Source: Artemisia argyi
Lineage: Eukaryota > Streptophyta > Magnoliopsida > Asterales > Asteraceae
DNA: 64,000 nucleotides
Assembly (NCBI GenBank): GCA_030686995.1
Contig: CM060709.1
Coordinates: 126,696,373-126,760,372 of the forward strand
Direction of reading: 5' to 3'
Below are positions 21,433-33,727 of this stretch, piece after piece. The position numbers and the translations under genes are program-made. Every line of letters begins with the position of its first letter. The first letter of the stretch is position 1. Below the pieces are notes generated by a model. It was not told the origin of the DNA and searched no databases. It saw only the letters and a list, made by a program, of their open reading frames with translations.

Positions 21433-22749
21433 GTATTAGGGGTGAAGGATTATCTTCCAGGATACCTAGACCCTTTAATACAAGACAAAGATCTTCTAAC
21501 ATGTGTCAGTTTTGCTTCGGGTGGCTCTGGGTATGGTCCACTAACACCCAAGATAGCGGTATGCATGGATACTTTACATTTGAATTAACTTTTACCACAA
21601 AGCCTGATTCATTATATAATTAAGTTGAAACCAATGTTATATATGTTTCCGCATTTATTTGATGTTCTTTTGTCTCACTTTTGGGCATGCAACATTTAGT
21701 CTGCTATACCATTATCAGTTCAAATAGAGAAGTTCAAACAATATACTTAGAAACTGAAGATGAACACTGGGGAAGAATTGGCCAAAGATATTATAGCGTT
21801 TTTTTAGTTGTAGCAAGCACAAACGATCTTCTTTATTCCCTTCCTGCCAGAAGCTTAGAATATGATGCCATCTCTTATGATAACATGTTGGTAAAGTTAG
21901 CCTTGAACTTTGTAAAGGTACTGATTCTATTATTATTTTTCAAGTATAAGTAATAACCTTCATGTATTAACCCATCCTGATTTGCAAGAAAAAATAAATA
22001 AATAAATAAATAAATAAAAATAAAATAAAATAAATTTACTAAAATGGTTCAAAGATAGAATTCAACATGATGGACATGCTTCAATAAGATTACGAAAGTT
22101 CCTTGAGAAAGGATTTCAAAACATAAATTTAATGGAAAATGAACCCCAAATAGTTACATATTCTAACTGAGATTGCTTACGATTGTTTTTAAAAAAAACA
22201 TTGAAGGAAATACACGAACTCGGAGAAAGAAGGATAGCAGTCTTTAGCGCCCCTCAGTAGGTTGTCTTCCTGCACTGAGAACGTTAGCTGGGAGTCCACT
22301 AAGGAAGTACGTAGACAAGGAAAATAAGGCAGCTCAGTTGTTTAATAACATGCTAAAACAACAACTCCAATCTCTTACAAGTAGTTTTGCTCCATCCAGA
22401 GTTGCCTTTGTTGATTTCTACAATCCACTGATAAGTATCATTGAAAACCCTTATCAATATGGTATAAACTAGATTCAACTTAACATATTTATTTTATCAT
22501 ATCACTTATACACATTAATAGATTTAACATTTTTTTCTCCATGTTATCATTGTACAAGGCTTGGAATTTACTGACAAAGGTTGCTGTGGAACTGGAGAGA
22601 TAGAGGTTGTTTTTTTATGTAACAAACTCAGCCCGACGTGCAGCAATGACTCTAAGTTTTTGTTTTGGGATAGTATCCATCTATCAGAGATAGGATGTAG
22701 CATTTTTCTAGATCAAATTTTACCGAATTCGATAAAAAGTTTGTTCTAA
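21433..22749 (+). pseudogene. GDSL esterase/lipase pseudogene, exons 2-5
   Basis: The only host gene I recognise. Exon 2 (21433-21558) encodes GVKDYLPGYLDPLIQ and the block SFASGGSGY. Exon 3 (about 21700-21917) has the LVVASTNDL block. Exon 4 (22207-22461) has GCLPALRTLAGSPL and NKAAQLFNNML. Exon 5 (22559-22749) has CCGTGE and the WDSIHLSE block carrying the catalytic Asp and His. All introns keep GT...AG ends. This is the plant EXL-like, secreted GDSL family, which hydrolyses ester bonds. Lesions are a stop and a T7-tract frameshift in exon 3 and a one-base loss in exon 4. Exon 1, with the signal peptide and GDS serine motif, is missing: E3 lies where the end of intron 1 would be. Confidence 0.87.
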
Positions 22750-25324
22750 GACACTCCATATGGAAGTATCATAATGAGAAAATTTCCAAGAACAAGGAGC
22801 TCAATTCTGCAGCTTCGGTTTAAGAGATAAAAGCTTTTTCACATCTTTGGGTTCACAGTAGGTTTCAGGTCAAAATCTTCAATCGGGCTGATTAGGTGGA
22901 GAATCCGAGACGTATGCCTTAGGGATTTTGTTGGTTTTTTTTTTTGTTGTCATGTCTAGCTCTTTGCCAGGCCTGTTTTGTTATTAAAATTTTCCCGTAA
23001 AAAAAAGCACTCCATATTTTGCTGTAAACATTACCAGCAGTTATCATATTTAATCTAAGAATGATGGGAAATGGCCAACTTTAATCTATCTATTTTGTTG
23101 CTATTTTTTTTTTGGGTACACTGTAGCAGTTTATTATTACTAGAATTAGGCTTAGAGGCATTGCAGTCTACTAGAAATAGAATTTTCAGACCAACAATTC
23201 TGTCGATATATCTTAGTTTTAGTGACGAGTTTCAAATCCAAAAACTTCCAAGGTCTGAAACTTTAAAAGTAATTCTAGCCAAAATCCACGATATATAATC
23301 TTCATTTTACAATCAAGTTTCAGTATTTATGCATGATATACATAAGTTAGGATCAAATGAGAAAAATAATTAAAATAAAAAGAATAAGTAACTACAATCA
23401 CACATTTTAGATGCATCTACAAAAGTGAATTGCATCTTCCTTCAATTTATTCCTCTTAATTTGAAATGTGTGGCTAGATTACTTCTTACCATTCTCATTT
23501 TAGTTATTCTTCTCACTTGATCCATTCCTTGATATACATTGTTAAATGATGTACAGATAACAAAAAGGAAGAAACGAGTCTTTAGCAACTGATTTCTGAT
23601 AGATTTTATCATGTCCCATAGCTCTAGCCTAATCTTCTATTTGTTGTTTCACCTCTGTGCCTTGAATACAGGGCCATCCCCCAGAATTCAGAGGCTTTGT
23701 GCGAACATAAAACTGAGGCCCCCAAAAGTTAATGTTAAATAAAAAGTTTCAATGTTAAATTAGAAACAACACAAACTAGCTATGTACAAAGTATCATCTT
23801 TGTGACATTTTTTAATTCAGAATATACAATCAAATGTTCGTACAAAAATTACCATAAACTTGATTGTATAATAAACGCATAGATACAATGGAACGAAAAG
23901 ATACGGAATGGTGCAAAAAACCCTAACATTAGGGACGAACTCTCTCTCTCTATGGGCGAATTCCAACCACCTAAACCCTAACAATCCGGCCAAAATTCTT
24001 CCTATTTGATTCGTTCTTTCTTTAATCTTTAATGGGATTTTTGAATTAACGTTTTAGAATTTGGTTGTTAGGGTTGTGGTTCGGTTTTTTATTGTCCTTT
24101 TACATAATTCGTCCCCTATGCCGCCACTTCTATCTCTATTTTCCTAAAATCGCCTCTCTACCTCTTAATAATTTTTTTCTACAGCATTTGTTATCTGGTA
24201 TGCAATCGTTTTTAGGGATCTATTTGTATATTGGTGGCGTGGTGTGGTATTGTCGGCTGTGTTGCACCACAGATGTTACCCTAAACTTATTAATCGTTTT
24301 TTCTGTGGTTGGCCATGGCATTGTGGAGGTATGATGCGATAACGGCAGAATGGAACCCTAATTTTTTAGGGGTTCATTTTATTTTTCTTGATGTTTGTGA
24401 TAGTGGATCTGCTTGTGACCATGCATGATAACCCCTATTAGGGTTTGTTTGTTGATTTCTACATCAGTTTTTAGTTATGTTCGTGGGTTTTATGAGATCT
24501 GTAAGTCAAGTTTTTGGGAACCCTTGTTCAAAAACCCTAGTATTGTCTTCACATTCCTGCACGCTTTTATTGGGACCTGTGATCGTTATTGATGGAAGTT
24601 AGGGGTTGTTAATCCTTATGGGTTGGTTCTGGTCTCGTGTTATTATTAGACATGGTGGTGGTTAGTAGTGTTCGATTATTTTTGGTCTATAATATGATGC
24701 TGGTGTTGTTTATGATCTGATGGTTCTGTTGAGTCACGAGTATTGTGATTTATGTACGTTAGGGTTGTGATTAAACCCTAGGTTCGTACCAAAGAATTTC
24801 TATTGTGTGGTGGCTGTTGTAATAATTTTGATGGGGCTGATTTGAAATATATACTTATATAAGGACCTAGTCGATGTTATGAAGATGATTGCTACTTAAT
24901 GGTAGTCATCTTTGTATTATTGGATGTGGTGGCCACTATGCTACGACCTGTTGTTCCTTACGTTTGGATGTTTGTTAGGATACTATGGAGGTGCATGTTC
25001 AGGTGCAAACTAACGGATGTTGGTGTTGCAATTGTGGGTCATGCCATGAAGATTGAAGACAGATTCGCGCACCATGGAAGTGGTTCTATGAACCTTGTCT
25101 AGTTACATTTAGATTGTTTGTTTAAATGTAATTGGTTTCTATTCCGTGTTTAGGAGTATAGTGTTTGTTTATGAGTTTAGCAGTTGGTAGTTGCTTAGTT
25201 ACATTTGTTGAGTCATATCGCCTATGTAACGGGTTGAGGGCATGGGATTCACCCATGTCACTTGTACTTCATTGTTTATTGGATATATTTACCAGGGTCA
25301 TTAAACCCTTTTACCCAAAAAAAG
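22750..25324. other. Intergenic stretch with no supported gene
   Basis: About 2.6 kb downstream of the GDSL pseudogene. 22925-22955 has a T-rich tract and 23940-23952 a CT run. 23880-25320 is T-rich with scattered CCCTAA-type bases and ends in an A-rich tract (25313-25323), as a LINE or retroposed sequence might, but I find no RT motif or ORF above 90 codons that looks like a protein. 23670-23735 resembles the end of a DNA transposon, without a visible partner end. Confidence 0.4.
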
Positions 25325-25532
25325 CAGAGGCGTAGCTACATGGAGGCCTTGGTGGGCCATGGCCCACCCATTAAAAATTGCAATAATGTATATTATTTTA
25401 CCCATTAAATGTAAAAATTAACAACTAGTGAGATTTAGCTTTTAAGTATGTCGAAAGACAAAAAATAACGACTATTATTGTTATTTGCTACATCTTAGTC
25501 TACCCATAAGTAAATTTCTCGCTACGCCACTG
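25325..25532. mobile_element. Possible MITE, 208 bp
   Basis: Starts CAGAGGCGTAGC and ends GCTACGCCACTG, giving 12-bp terminal inverted repeats with one mismatch. The interior is AT-rich and noncoding. No clear 8-bp target duplication is visible (AAAAAAAG against GTTTTAAG), so assignment to hAT or any other superfamily is uncertain. Confidence 0.5.
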
Positions 25533-25955
25533 GTTTTAAGGTTGTTGAGTTGTTTTAGTCACAACTGTTGACATAAATAATGTATGAAAACGTTATTTAT
25601 ATTTTTCGATATCTCTATATTTTGACGATCACAAAATGTAAACTCATCAAACGTAAGATTACTACGTAAACAAGTATTAAGCTAGTTTATATCACTATAT
25701 CCAACTTAATCACTTAAGGTATGGATAAACAAGTGTTTAATACATCTCATGATCAAAGGAGTATTTAATAAACTAATACAAAGTTTATTTAATTATATAA
25801 ACATATTATATATTTTTGAAAAACACTTTTGGTAATAAAGAAAAATGTTTTAATCATACTAAATTTATGATTTCAAAATTTTAACTAAAATCAGTTAGTT
25901 TTTCACCAAATAAACTTTCCCCACTAAAAAACAAAAATTCTGGCCGTTACAGCTG

Positions 25956-26072
25956 GGCGGGCCCCTTAATTATAAGGGGCGGTCCCTTTAATTTTAAGGG
26001 GGCCGGCCTTGAATTAAGGGGACCGGCCAGGCTCCTGTGTCAGAAATTGTCAGAATTCTTCTCCTATAAATA
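25956..26072 (+). promoter_or_regulatory. E4 LTR promoter: GGCCCCCTTAA/CCGGCC module and TATA box
   Basis: Consists of GGGCCCCTTAATTATAAGGGG followed by further TTAAGGGG and CCGGCC units, so several overlapping palindromes, about 30 bp before the TATA box. The same module occurs at 29686-29762, 32401-32453 and, in the 3' LTR, 34119-34190. Confidence 0.65.
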
Positions 26073-26395
26073 CCACCTTAATTCTGGAATTTTGCTTTAC
26101 CTTTTGCACGAAATTTTCAGATCTCAAACTCTCTAAACATCCTCTAAAACCCTTTGATCATTTGTATATTAATCCTTGTTTCAAGTGATTCAATCCCTTA
26201 TCATCCATCCTCATCCAAAGTGCAAAAGAAGAACACTCCTTCTACAACTAAGTTCAAGAAGTATTGAAGAGTAGTTGTGCATAGTGTATATATATATATC
26301 ATTTGTGAAGTTGTGTTGTGTTTGTAATAAGTAGTTTAGAAGAAATAGAAGTTGTGTAGGAAGTAGAAGTTGATTAGTAGTGAAGTAGTGTAGTT

Positions 26396-26505
26396 GTGAA
26401 GAAGATAGGTGTGAAGTAGATTGAAGTGAAAAAGATAGGTGTGAAGAAGAAAGGTGTGAAGAAGATAGGTGTGAAGTAAATAGGTGTGAAGAAGTTGTGT
26501 AGAAG
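26396..26505 (+). repeat. GGTGTGAAG minisatellite in the E4 LTR
   Basis: Irregular units of 12-24 bp containing GGTGTGAAG, repeated at least five times. The minus-strand ORF over it (26211-26648) is a repeat artefact. Confidence 0.7.
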
Positions 26506-26867
26506 TTGTGATCAAGTTGTGACGTAGTTATGGTGTGTAAGGTTTTCTCCACCATAAGGGAGTTTGTTGACATAGTGAAGAAAACTCTCGAGTAGGTGAC
26601 TCGGGGAGTGGAGTAGGAACAAGGAAGGTGACCTTGTAGCCGAACCACTATAAATCATTGTGTTGTGGTTTGATCTCTACAACTCTTTCCATTACTTACT
26701 TATTTACCTTTACTACATTAGCTTAGTTAGTTAGTCTATATAATTGTTCATATAGTGCAAGTATTGAGATCACATAAACTAGAATCGAAGTTTTTAAAAC
26801 AAACTTGTTTTTATAAATTTTAAAATGACATAAAACTATTCAACCCCTCCTTCTAGTTTTCCACAAT

Positions 26868-26881
26868 TGGTATCAGGAGCC
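26868..26881 (+). other. E4 primer-binding site (tRNA-Met)
   Basis: TGGTATCAGGAGCC, close to the usual Copia site TGGTATCAGAGC complementary to initiator tRNA-Met, two bases after the LTR. Confidence 0.82.
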
Positions 26882-26952
26882 ACGTCTTGCAAGATCTTTA
26901 AAATATACTGTATTTTAAAACTTGTAACGATCTATGGAATCTGAAAAATATT

Positions 26953-28771
26953 TTGGAAGGGCAATCTATGCAAAGACCACCACTATTTGAAAGTGATGGA
27001 TTTTTATATTGGAAAAATCGATTCGAAACTTATGTGAAATCAAAAGATCTAGATCTTTGTCATGTTATTACCAATGGTGACTTTTTACCTATTCAAAATA
27101 ACCCCGAAACTAAGAAAGATGAAATCGTACATTTTGAAAAACAAAATGATGATTTAAAAAGAAAACTTCCTAAAAATAATGAAGCAAAAATGGTTATTTA
27201 CAATGCGCTACCACGTAAAGAGTACGAAAGGATCTTTATGTGTGAAACCGCAAAAGAAATTTGGAACTCTTTATTAATAACTCACCAAGGTAATAATCAA
27301 GTCAAAGATAATAAAATAGATCTACTTGTTCAACAATATGAGCAATTCACGATTCCGGAAGTGGAATCAATTGATAATGCTTTTGCTAGATTTAACACTA
27401 TCATCACAAGTTTAAAAGTACTTGGTGAGAATTTTTCTAGTAAGAATTTTATTAGGAAGTTTCTTAGAGCTCTTCACCCAAAATGGCGAGCTAAAGTAAC
27501 GGCTATTGAAGAATCAAGAATTTGTCAACACTACAACTTGATGAATTAATTGGAAATTTGAAAGTCTACGAAGCAATTATAAAGAAGGACTCCGAAATGG
27601 TTAAAATAAAACGAGAGCAAAGCAAGTCAATCGCCTTGAAAGCTAGAAAGGAATCCAACAACGAAGATAGCTCATCTTCCGAAAGCAATGACGAAGAATA
27701 TGCCATGGCCGTAAGAGATTTCAAGAAATTCTTCAAAAGGCGAGGAAGATTCGTTAGACAACCACACGATGAAAGGAGAGCACCTCAAAAGAATAATGAT
27801 GACAAGTATAGCAAGAATGAGAGAAAGTGTTTCAAGTGTGGTGAACCGAATCACCTCATTGGAAAATGTCCAATGATGACAAGAGATCAAAATCAAAGAA
27901 CATTTGTTGGAGGAGCTTGGAGTGATAGCGATGAAGATGATAAAGAAACAACAAAGGAAGAAAAGTGTCTCATGGCTAAGACATCAAGTGAGGTACGTTC
28001 CAAAACCGAATACTTTAGTGATGAAAATTTATCATTAGATGAAAAAGATTTAGATAGTGAATACAATAGATTATGCAAACTAGGACAACAAGTAATGGCT
28101 AAAAAAAATCACTAAAATACATAAACAACCAACTAGAAAATGAAGTACTAGAACTAAAAATTAAAATACATCAACTTGAAAAAGGTAAAGAAATTGTTGA
28201 AAAATGTAAATCATGCCAAGAGCTTAAAAGTGAAAACAACAAACTTAGGGAAGAAATTTGCAAACTTGATAAATTTGAAAATAGTAGTAACTCACTTAGT
28301 AAAATCATAAGTATTCAAAGAGTATCCGGAGATAAAACCGGTTTAGGATTTAACTCAACTGAAGCTTCAACAAGTGAAATTAAAAATGTTAAATTTGAAA
28401 GTGAACTCAAGGAATTAAAACCTTCAAAATCTAATCCTAAGTATATACTCATAACTGATAAGAAAATACCTATCTCTAGTAATGAAGAAATAAAACCGTT
28501 TTATAAACCATCTTTAAAAACCGAAGTAGGATCGTCAAAACCTAAAACAAGATCTAAAACTCCACCACCTAGGAAACCAAATAATTCTTACCCTAGATCT
28601 AAAACACCTCAACCAAGAGCAAACCAAAATAGACAAAACTTTAACAATAATAAACAAATGTGGAACTTCAATCCGTGGGGAATGTTTCCATCATATGTGC
28701 ACCCAAGTCAAATACAAAACATGTTCGGATCAAATAACTTTGGTCAAATGAGACAATGGGGACCAACGTAA
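26953..28771 (+). pseudogene. E4 gag with coiled coil, two frameshifts
   Basis: The first frame (26953-27549) is a Copia gag (UBN2-like) with YWKNRFETYV, EIWNSLLITHQG and [22 protein letters not shown] frameshift near 27520 leads to the second frame (27522-28115), with a basic linker, the zinc knuckle [14 protein letters not shown] and [12 protein letters not shown]. An eight-A run at 28101-28108 shifts the frame again, and the third part (28109-28771) has a coiled coil, a TGLGF motif and a basic Pro/Asn/Gln-rich tail ending MRQWGPT. Sirevirus gag proteins carry such a C-terminal coiled coil. The A8 shift could be a mutation or, less likely, slippage. Confidence 0.8.
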
Positions 28772-29685
<914 letters not shown>

Positions 29686-29762
29686 GGGCGGCCCCCTTAA
29701 TGTTTAAGGGGACCGGCAGCATAATGAAGGGTGGCCCCCTTAATGTTTAAGAGGGCCGGCCA
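29686..29762 (+). promoter_or_regulatory. E4 internal GC-rich module 1, upstream of the accessory ORF
   Basis: Two units of GGCCCCCTTAATGTTTAAG(G/A)GG with CCGGC ends, preceded by an A-rich stretch and followed by CATCTG, as in module 2. The same kind of module stands before the LTR TATA box. It lies about 1.1 kb before the accessory ORF, and GTAAGTTTTT at 29952-29961 is a possible leader-intron donor. Confidence 0.55.
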
Positions 29763-30850
29763 TCTGATTACTCCAACCCATTTTTCCTCTTATTCCTCTT
29801 GCCAAATACTCCACTTTTTCATACTGCTCTTCCCCTGCTACTGCTGTGACGAAAACCAAAACCCAAAAACACCTTAAATCACTTCCAAATCACATAATTC
29901 GGGTTAATTCGCAAAAGGCAAATTCATCTAACACAATCAGCATTACGTATTGTAAGTTTTTCATAACACATTTCATCTAATTCCATCTAATTTGGTCAAA
30001 CTCATGATTATGCATGTTTTATTAATTTCTTCAATTTCACAATTTCTTTCGAATTGAGTCTTAAATCCCTATAACTAAATGCTTCCCCTAGGATATGAAT
30101 GATTAATCAACACTAGAAACTAGTAATTATAAACCCCCCTTGTCGAAAATTTTTGAAAAATTTCATATACTTCTTTTCAAATTTTTTTGGTAAACACATT
30201 GTTGAATAATGCTTTGAAAACTTGTTAAAACTAATCACATTATACTTTTATAACTCGTAAAACATGAAACTGTATTTTTTGACCTTGTAAAAATATTTTG
30301 GTTCACAATAAGGGGGTGTTTGGATCATGTCCAAATAATATCGAAACTTAGTCATTATAATTTTTATAAAACGTTGTTATGATTATAAACCTGAAAATTG
30401 CAAATCGGACTTGTCAAGATATATAATTCATATATATATTGACATACTAGTAGTATAAGTAACTAGTTAAGGAAGTGTTTGGTTTAGTACGAAAAACGAC
30501 ATTTTTGAGTCAAAATATAAACCATCTTTTTCGAAAACTAATCATATGCATAACAAACTCGTAAGAAATGGCTAGTTTTACAACCTAATGTAAATCTAGC
30601 AAATTTCATGATATATTAAGATGTTTAAAAAGGAGTGTTTGGAATTGTCCATAACTACTTACTAAACATCGTAAAATATATCTAGAACGAGTTAAAATTA
30701 AAAATAAGGAATATGGTAAACTACTTCTTAGGATTATCGTCTTAGAGTCGAAGTAAGTTTGTTCAACATAAGTCTTAAAAATATATATACATTTTTTTTC
30801 TTATTCTTCTTTATATTTATTTTGGTCTTTTGTATTGTTGATGTGTTTAA
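29763..30850 (+). other. E4 leader or intron-like stretch before the accessory ORF
   Basis: AT-rich, T-rich toward the end, without ORFs. It could be a 5' untranslated region with an intron from GTAAGT at 29952 to an AG shortly before 30851; this is inference from base composition and splice-like ends only. Confidence 0.4.
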
Positions 30851-32056
30851 GTGAAAATGCCAAAAGCGACTACCGAAGATCTTTCCCACACTAAAAACTA
30901 CATTCCCAAAGTTTCCCAACTCCCTACTACATCTCCTTCCATTGGACGTATATATCGTGAAATTGAAGATAGAAACGTTCATGAGGGACGTGTAGTAGAT
31001 CTAGCCTTTGCTCAATCTGACTACATTAATCGCTTATTTTCAAGCATCAACCTCAATTGACTTTATGAAATTAATGAACCAATCGTTCCTCGTTTCATAG
31101 TCGATTTCTATAGCCAAGTCATCGTCCAAACCAATGATCTTGGTTTCATCACCATCTCCTTCATGATTCAAAATGAATTCATCACCTTAACTCTCGAAAA
31201 ATTTGGTCAAATCCTCCAAATTCCTTTCAGAGGTCAAGCCGTTTTCACAAACGAGTGGGACCTCGAATCTCTTCATCGTTGTCGACCAACCTTTGGTCCT
31301 TATCTATCCCTCATCCCTCATCCCGACGAAATTCGTCAAATCCTTGGTGTGGAACGTGCCACTACAACCCAAAAAATAAAATCCAAAAACGTTCAAATCT
31401 CTTCGTACCAACTTCTCCTCAAAGAATTAGGCCCCCACATGAAGCGTTGGGAAGAACTCATTCGTGAGAATGCGTTTGGTACTGGAGGTCACCGGGACCA
31501 TCTCCCGGCGTGCCTTGCTCACATGTTGTATTGTATAGCTGTCGAAAAGCCGTACAATTTGGCCTACTTATTTATCAAACGGATTGAGTGTGCTAGAAAA
31601 ACTCCCAAAGCTAATCTTCCATATGGAATGTTGCTCACTCGTCTCTATCGTCATATTATCGAGTACTACCCCGATCTTGACAATAGCATCTATGAGTCCA
31701 TCTATCCCACCTTACGTCCTCTCGCTCTAAAACAAGCTCGACGAACTCGAAGTGACAAGGGAAAATCTCGTCGTCATAGCTTTCATGGATCATCTTCTAG
31801 ACAAGACGATGACGATGAGGAGGAAAATATCCATGATGTTAGTACCCCTTCGTTTTCTGAGTTCGTTGACAATTTAGAGGATCTTGACTATCCCGAGTAT
31901 TCTACCCCTTCTCCTAGTGATCTAAATGAAGAAGTGCTTCATGAACGAACTACCGAGATGCTTAGAAGACAAAAGAGTTTGCATGAAGAAGTTAGAGGTG
32001 GCTTCAAATCTATCGGGAAGACATTGAAGGGTATCTTCGGGAATAAAAAGAGATGA
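30851..32056 (+). pseudogene. E4 accessory ORF with one nonsense codon (about 400 codons)
   Basis: Two open stretches (30851-31060 and 31163-32056) lie in the same frame and are interrupted only by TGA at 31058-31060. The N-terminal half has LTLEKFGQILQIPFRG, then a helical region with ENAFGTGGHRDHLPACLAHM and LPYGMLLTRLYRHII. The C-terminal part has a basic stretch, an acidic DDDDEEE run and a tail with RGGFKSIGKTLKGIFG. I recognise this protein type as an accessory ORF downstream of pol in Asteraceae Copia elements; it may be related to plant transposon-protein families with a Leu-rich (I/L)L(G/Q)(I/L)P box. There is no signal peptide or membrane segment, so an envelope role is not supported. 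Function unknown. Confidence 0.65.
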
Positions 32057-32400
32057 TGTGCTTGGATTATGCTTGTTGAACAATATTTATTTTTATGTCT
32101 TGTGTGCCATTTGTCCAAAGTATATTCGGAAGTACTTGTTATTTTATTTTGGATAATTGTTTTGAGTACTTGATTAGATTGTTAACTTGTTTATTTATAT
32201 TTAATATATGCTTATGAATGCATGCTTTATTACTTAATCTATTTATATACTTGCATGATTAGCCTATATATAACATGTATGCTTTCTAATAGACCAAAAC
32301 AAATGTGAAATGTCCAAATAGAGCTAGCTGCAAAAACAAAACAGAACATAACATTTTTCCAGAAAATTTTTGAAAAATTTTGATTTCTGGGTCGTCAGAT
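32057..32400 (+). other. E4 spacer between accessory ORFs
   Basis: AT-rich untranslated spacer of about 340 bp. I see no ORF or repeat. Confidence 0.45.
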
Positions 32401-32608
32401 GGGCGGCCCCCTTAAAATTAAGGGGACCGGCCTCCATTTAAGGGGACCGGCCATCTGGAACAGTTTTTACACTGTTTTCTTTTGCACCTTGTGATCTCTT
32501 TTGCTAGTCCCAGCTACCATTTCCCGTAAAAACTAAACTGATTTTGGAATCCAACATTACAATTTCAAATTAATTCCACTTCTAAACATCTTTTCATCCT
32601 ATATAATC
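32401..32608 (+). promoter_or_regulatory. E4 internal GC-rich module 2 and TATA-like box
   Basis: GGGCGGCCCCCTTAA, then two TTAAGGGGACCGGCC units (32401-32453), as in the LTR promoter. CTATATAATC at 32599-32608 is TATA-like and 63 bp before the next ATG. This suggests an internal promoter for the downstream ORF. Confidence 0.55.
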
Positions 32609-32670
32609 CCCATGCATGTTTAATTCTCATTCCATCATCCTCAACCTTCATCAAACATCATCTTATTATC

Positions 32671-33270
32671 ATGTCATCACCAAGAACCACCTATTCAAAC
32701 AATGCCAAGAAACAAAAACTTGTCATTATTCCACCAAAACAACTATTCATTGATCTTACAAATGAAGACAACACCACCCCATCACCACCACCTCAATGCT
32801 CATCTCCTAGTGCACCAAATGCACCCTCCAAAACACCATCAACAAATGGAAACTGTACTTCCTCCATACCATCCAATTCATCCATAAATGACTACATAAA
32901 CACCCACTTATCTCCTCCAACAATTGATCAACCATCACAACCTATCAATGAAAACACAACTCTTGCACTCACTCTCTCATTATCACCATTAACACCTCTT
33001 GATGCACACTTCTCATCATCCCCAATCAATCCACCAACCTCTAACCCCGTCCCATGGAGCCTACTTGAAGCTCATGGAGACACTTGCCTTTGTTGCATCC
33101 ACAACCGAACAATTGTGTTCGGACTAAGAGATGAAATGCAATACATGTTTTCTCACATTGAAAACTTGTTGCATCAACCACCAACAACAAACACAACTCC
33201 TCTACCACCATCAACAAACACTCCTCCTCCATCACCATCTCCATGTTCACCATCCATTCCTTCCAATTAA
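32671..33270 (+). CDS. E4 Ser/Pro/Thr-rich accessory ORF (199 aa)
   Basis: An intact reading frame starting ATGTCATCACC. The first 125 residues and the last 35 are low-complexity Ser/Pro/Thr/Asn. Between them is one compact, apparently folded segment, WSLLEAHGDTCLCCIHNRT followed by a DEMQYMFSHIENLL helix, with three clustered Cys. A nuclear localisation-like KKQK lies near the N terminus. I do not recognise the family. It sits downstream of a GC-rich module and TATA-like box and before the multiple G-rich tracts at the 3' end. That it stays open while gag is broken is notable but may be chance in a low-complexity sequence. Confidence 0.5.
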   Translation: MSSPRTTYSNNAKKQKLVIIPPKQLFIDLTNEDNTTPSPPPQCSSPSAPNAPSKTPSTNGNCTSSIPSNSSINDYINTHLSPPTIDQPSQPINENTTLALTLSLSPLTPLDAHFSSSPINPPTSNPVPWSLLEAHGDTCLCCIHNRTIVFGLRDEMQYMFSHIENLLHQPPTTNTTPLPPSTNTPPPSPSPCSPSIPSN

Positions 33271-33727
33271 ACATGCTTGGTGTCTTACAAATAAAATTAT
33301 TTTAAACCATTTTGGATGGCAAGCTCTAGAGAGGACTCTCATGATTGAGCTTTGGTTTATTATTTAAGTGATGATTGTAAGCCTTTAAGGCTTTTGTTAT
33401 TTGCATTACTTGTTATGTTTGTTAATGTAATGCTTGATGCATCTTTTTAACTTTATTAATGTTATGGTTATGTTTAGTCTCTACTCTTGCATGCTATATA
33501 CATATATATGTTGCTTGTCCACTAAATATTTTTGCAAGATATCCATATCTCGATTTTTTTTTACCTCAAAACGAGGGGGAGTATACTTCAAGGGGGAGCT
33601 TCTATAAAATCGGGATAACCTTTTTGATGCTAACAAAAAGGGGGAGAAGTGATATAAACTCACAAGAATACTTGTATATATACTAATTAATGAGTTTAGA
33701 TTTTGTAATCATAAAAATGGGGGAGAT
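33271..33727 (+). other. E4 3' region with multiple polypurine tracts
   Basis: Four G-rich tracts, at 33573-33581 (GAGGGGGAG), 33590-33598, 33640-33646 and 33718-33727. The last directly abuts the 3' LTR and is the presumed primer tract. Repeated tracts of this type are described for Sireviruses. Confidence 0.75.

Larger units (their letters stand above)
25566..26865 (+). repeat. E4 5' LTR (1300 bp)
   Basis: From TGTTGACATA to TTCCACA, followed at once by the primer site. It has a GC-rich palindromic module at 25956-26031, a TATA box CTATAAATAC at 26063-26072 and a purine-rich minisatellite built on GGTGTGAAG at about 26396-26505 in the transcribed part. Confidence 0.85.

Noticed and set aside
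23670..23990. DNA transposon end suggested by AGGGCCATCCCCC
   Set aside because: No matching inverted end or target duplication found nearby.
23880..25320. LINE or retrogene ending in an A tract
   Set aside because: No endonuclease or RT motif and no target duplication; left unassigned.
26211..26648. Minus-strand ORF of 145 codons, Ser/His-rich
   Set aside because: Arises from the GGTGTGAAG minisatellite of the E4 LTR.
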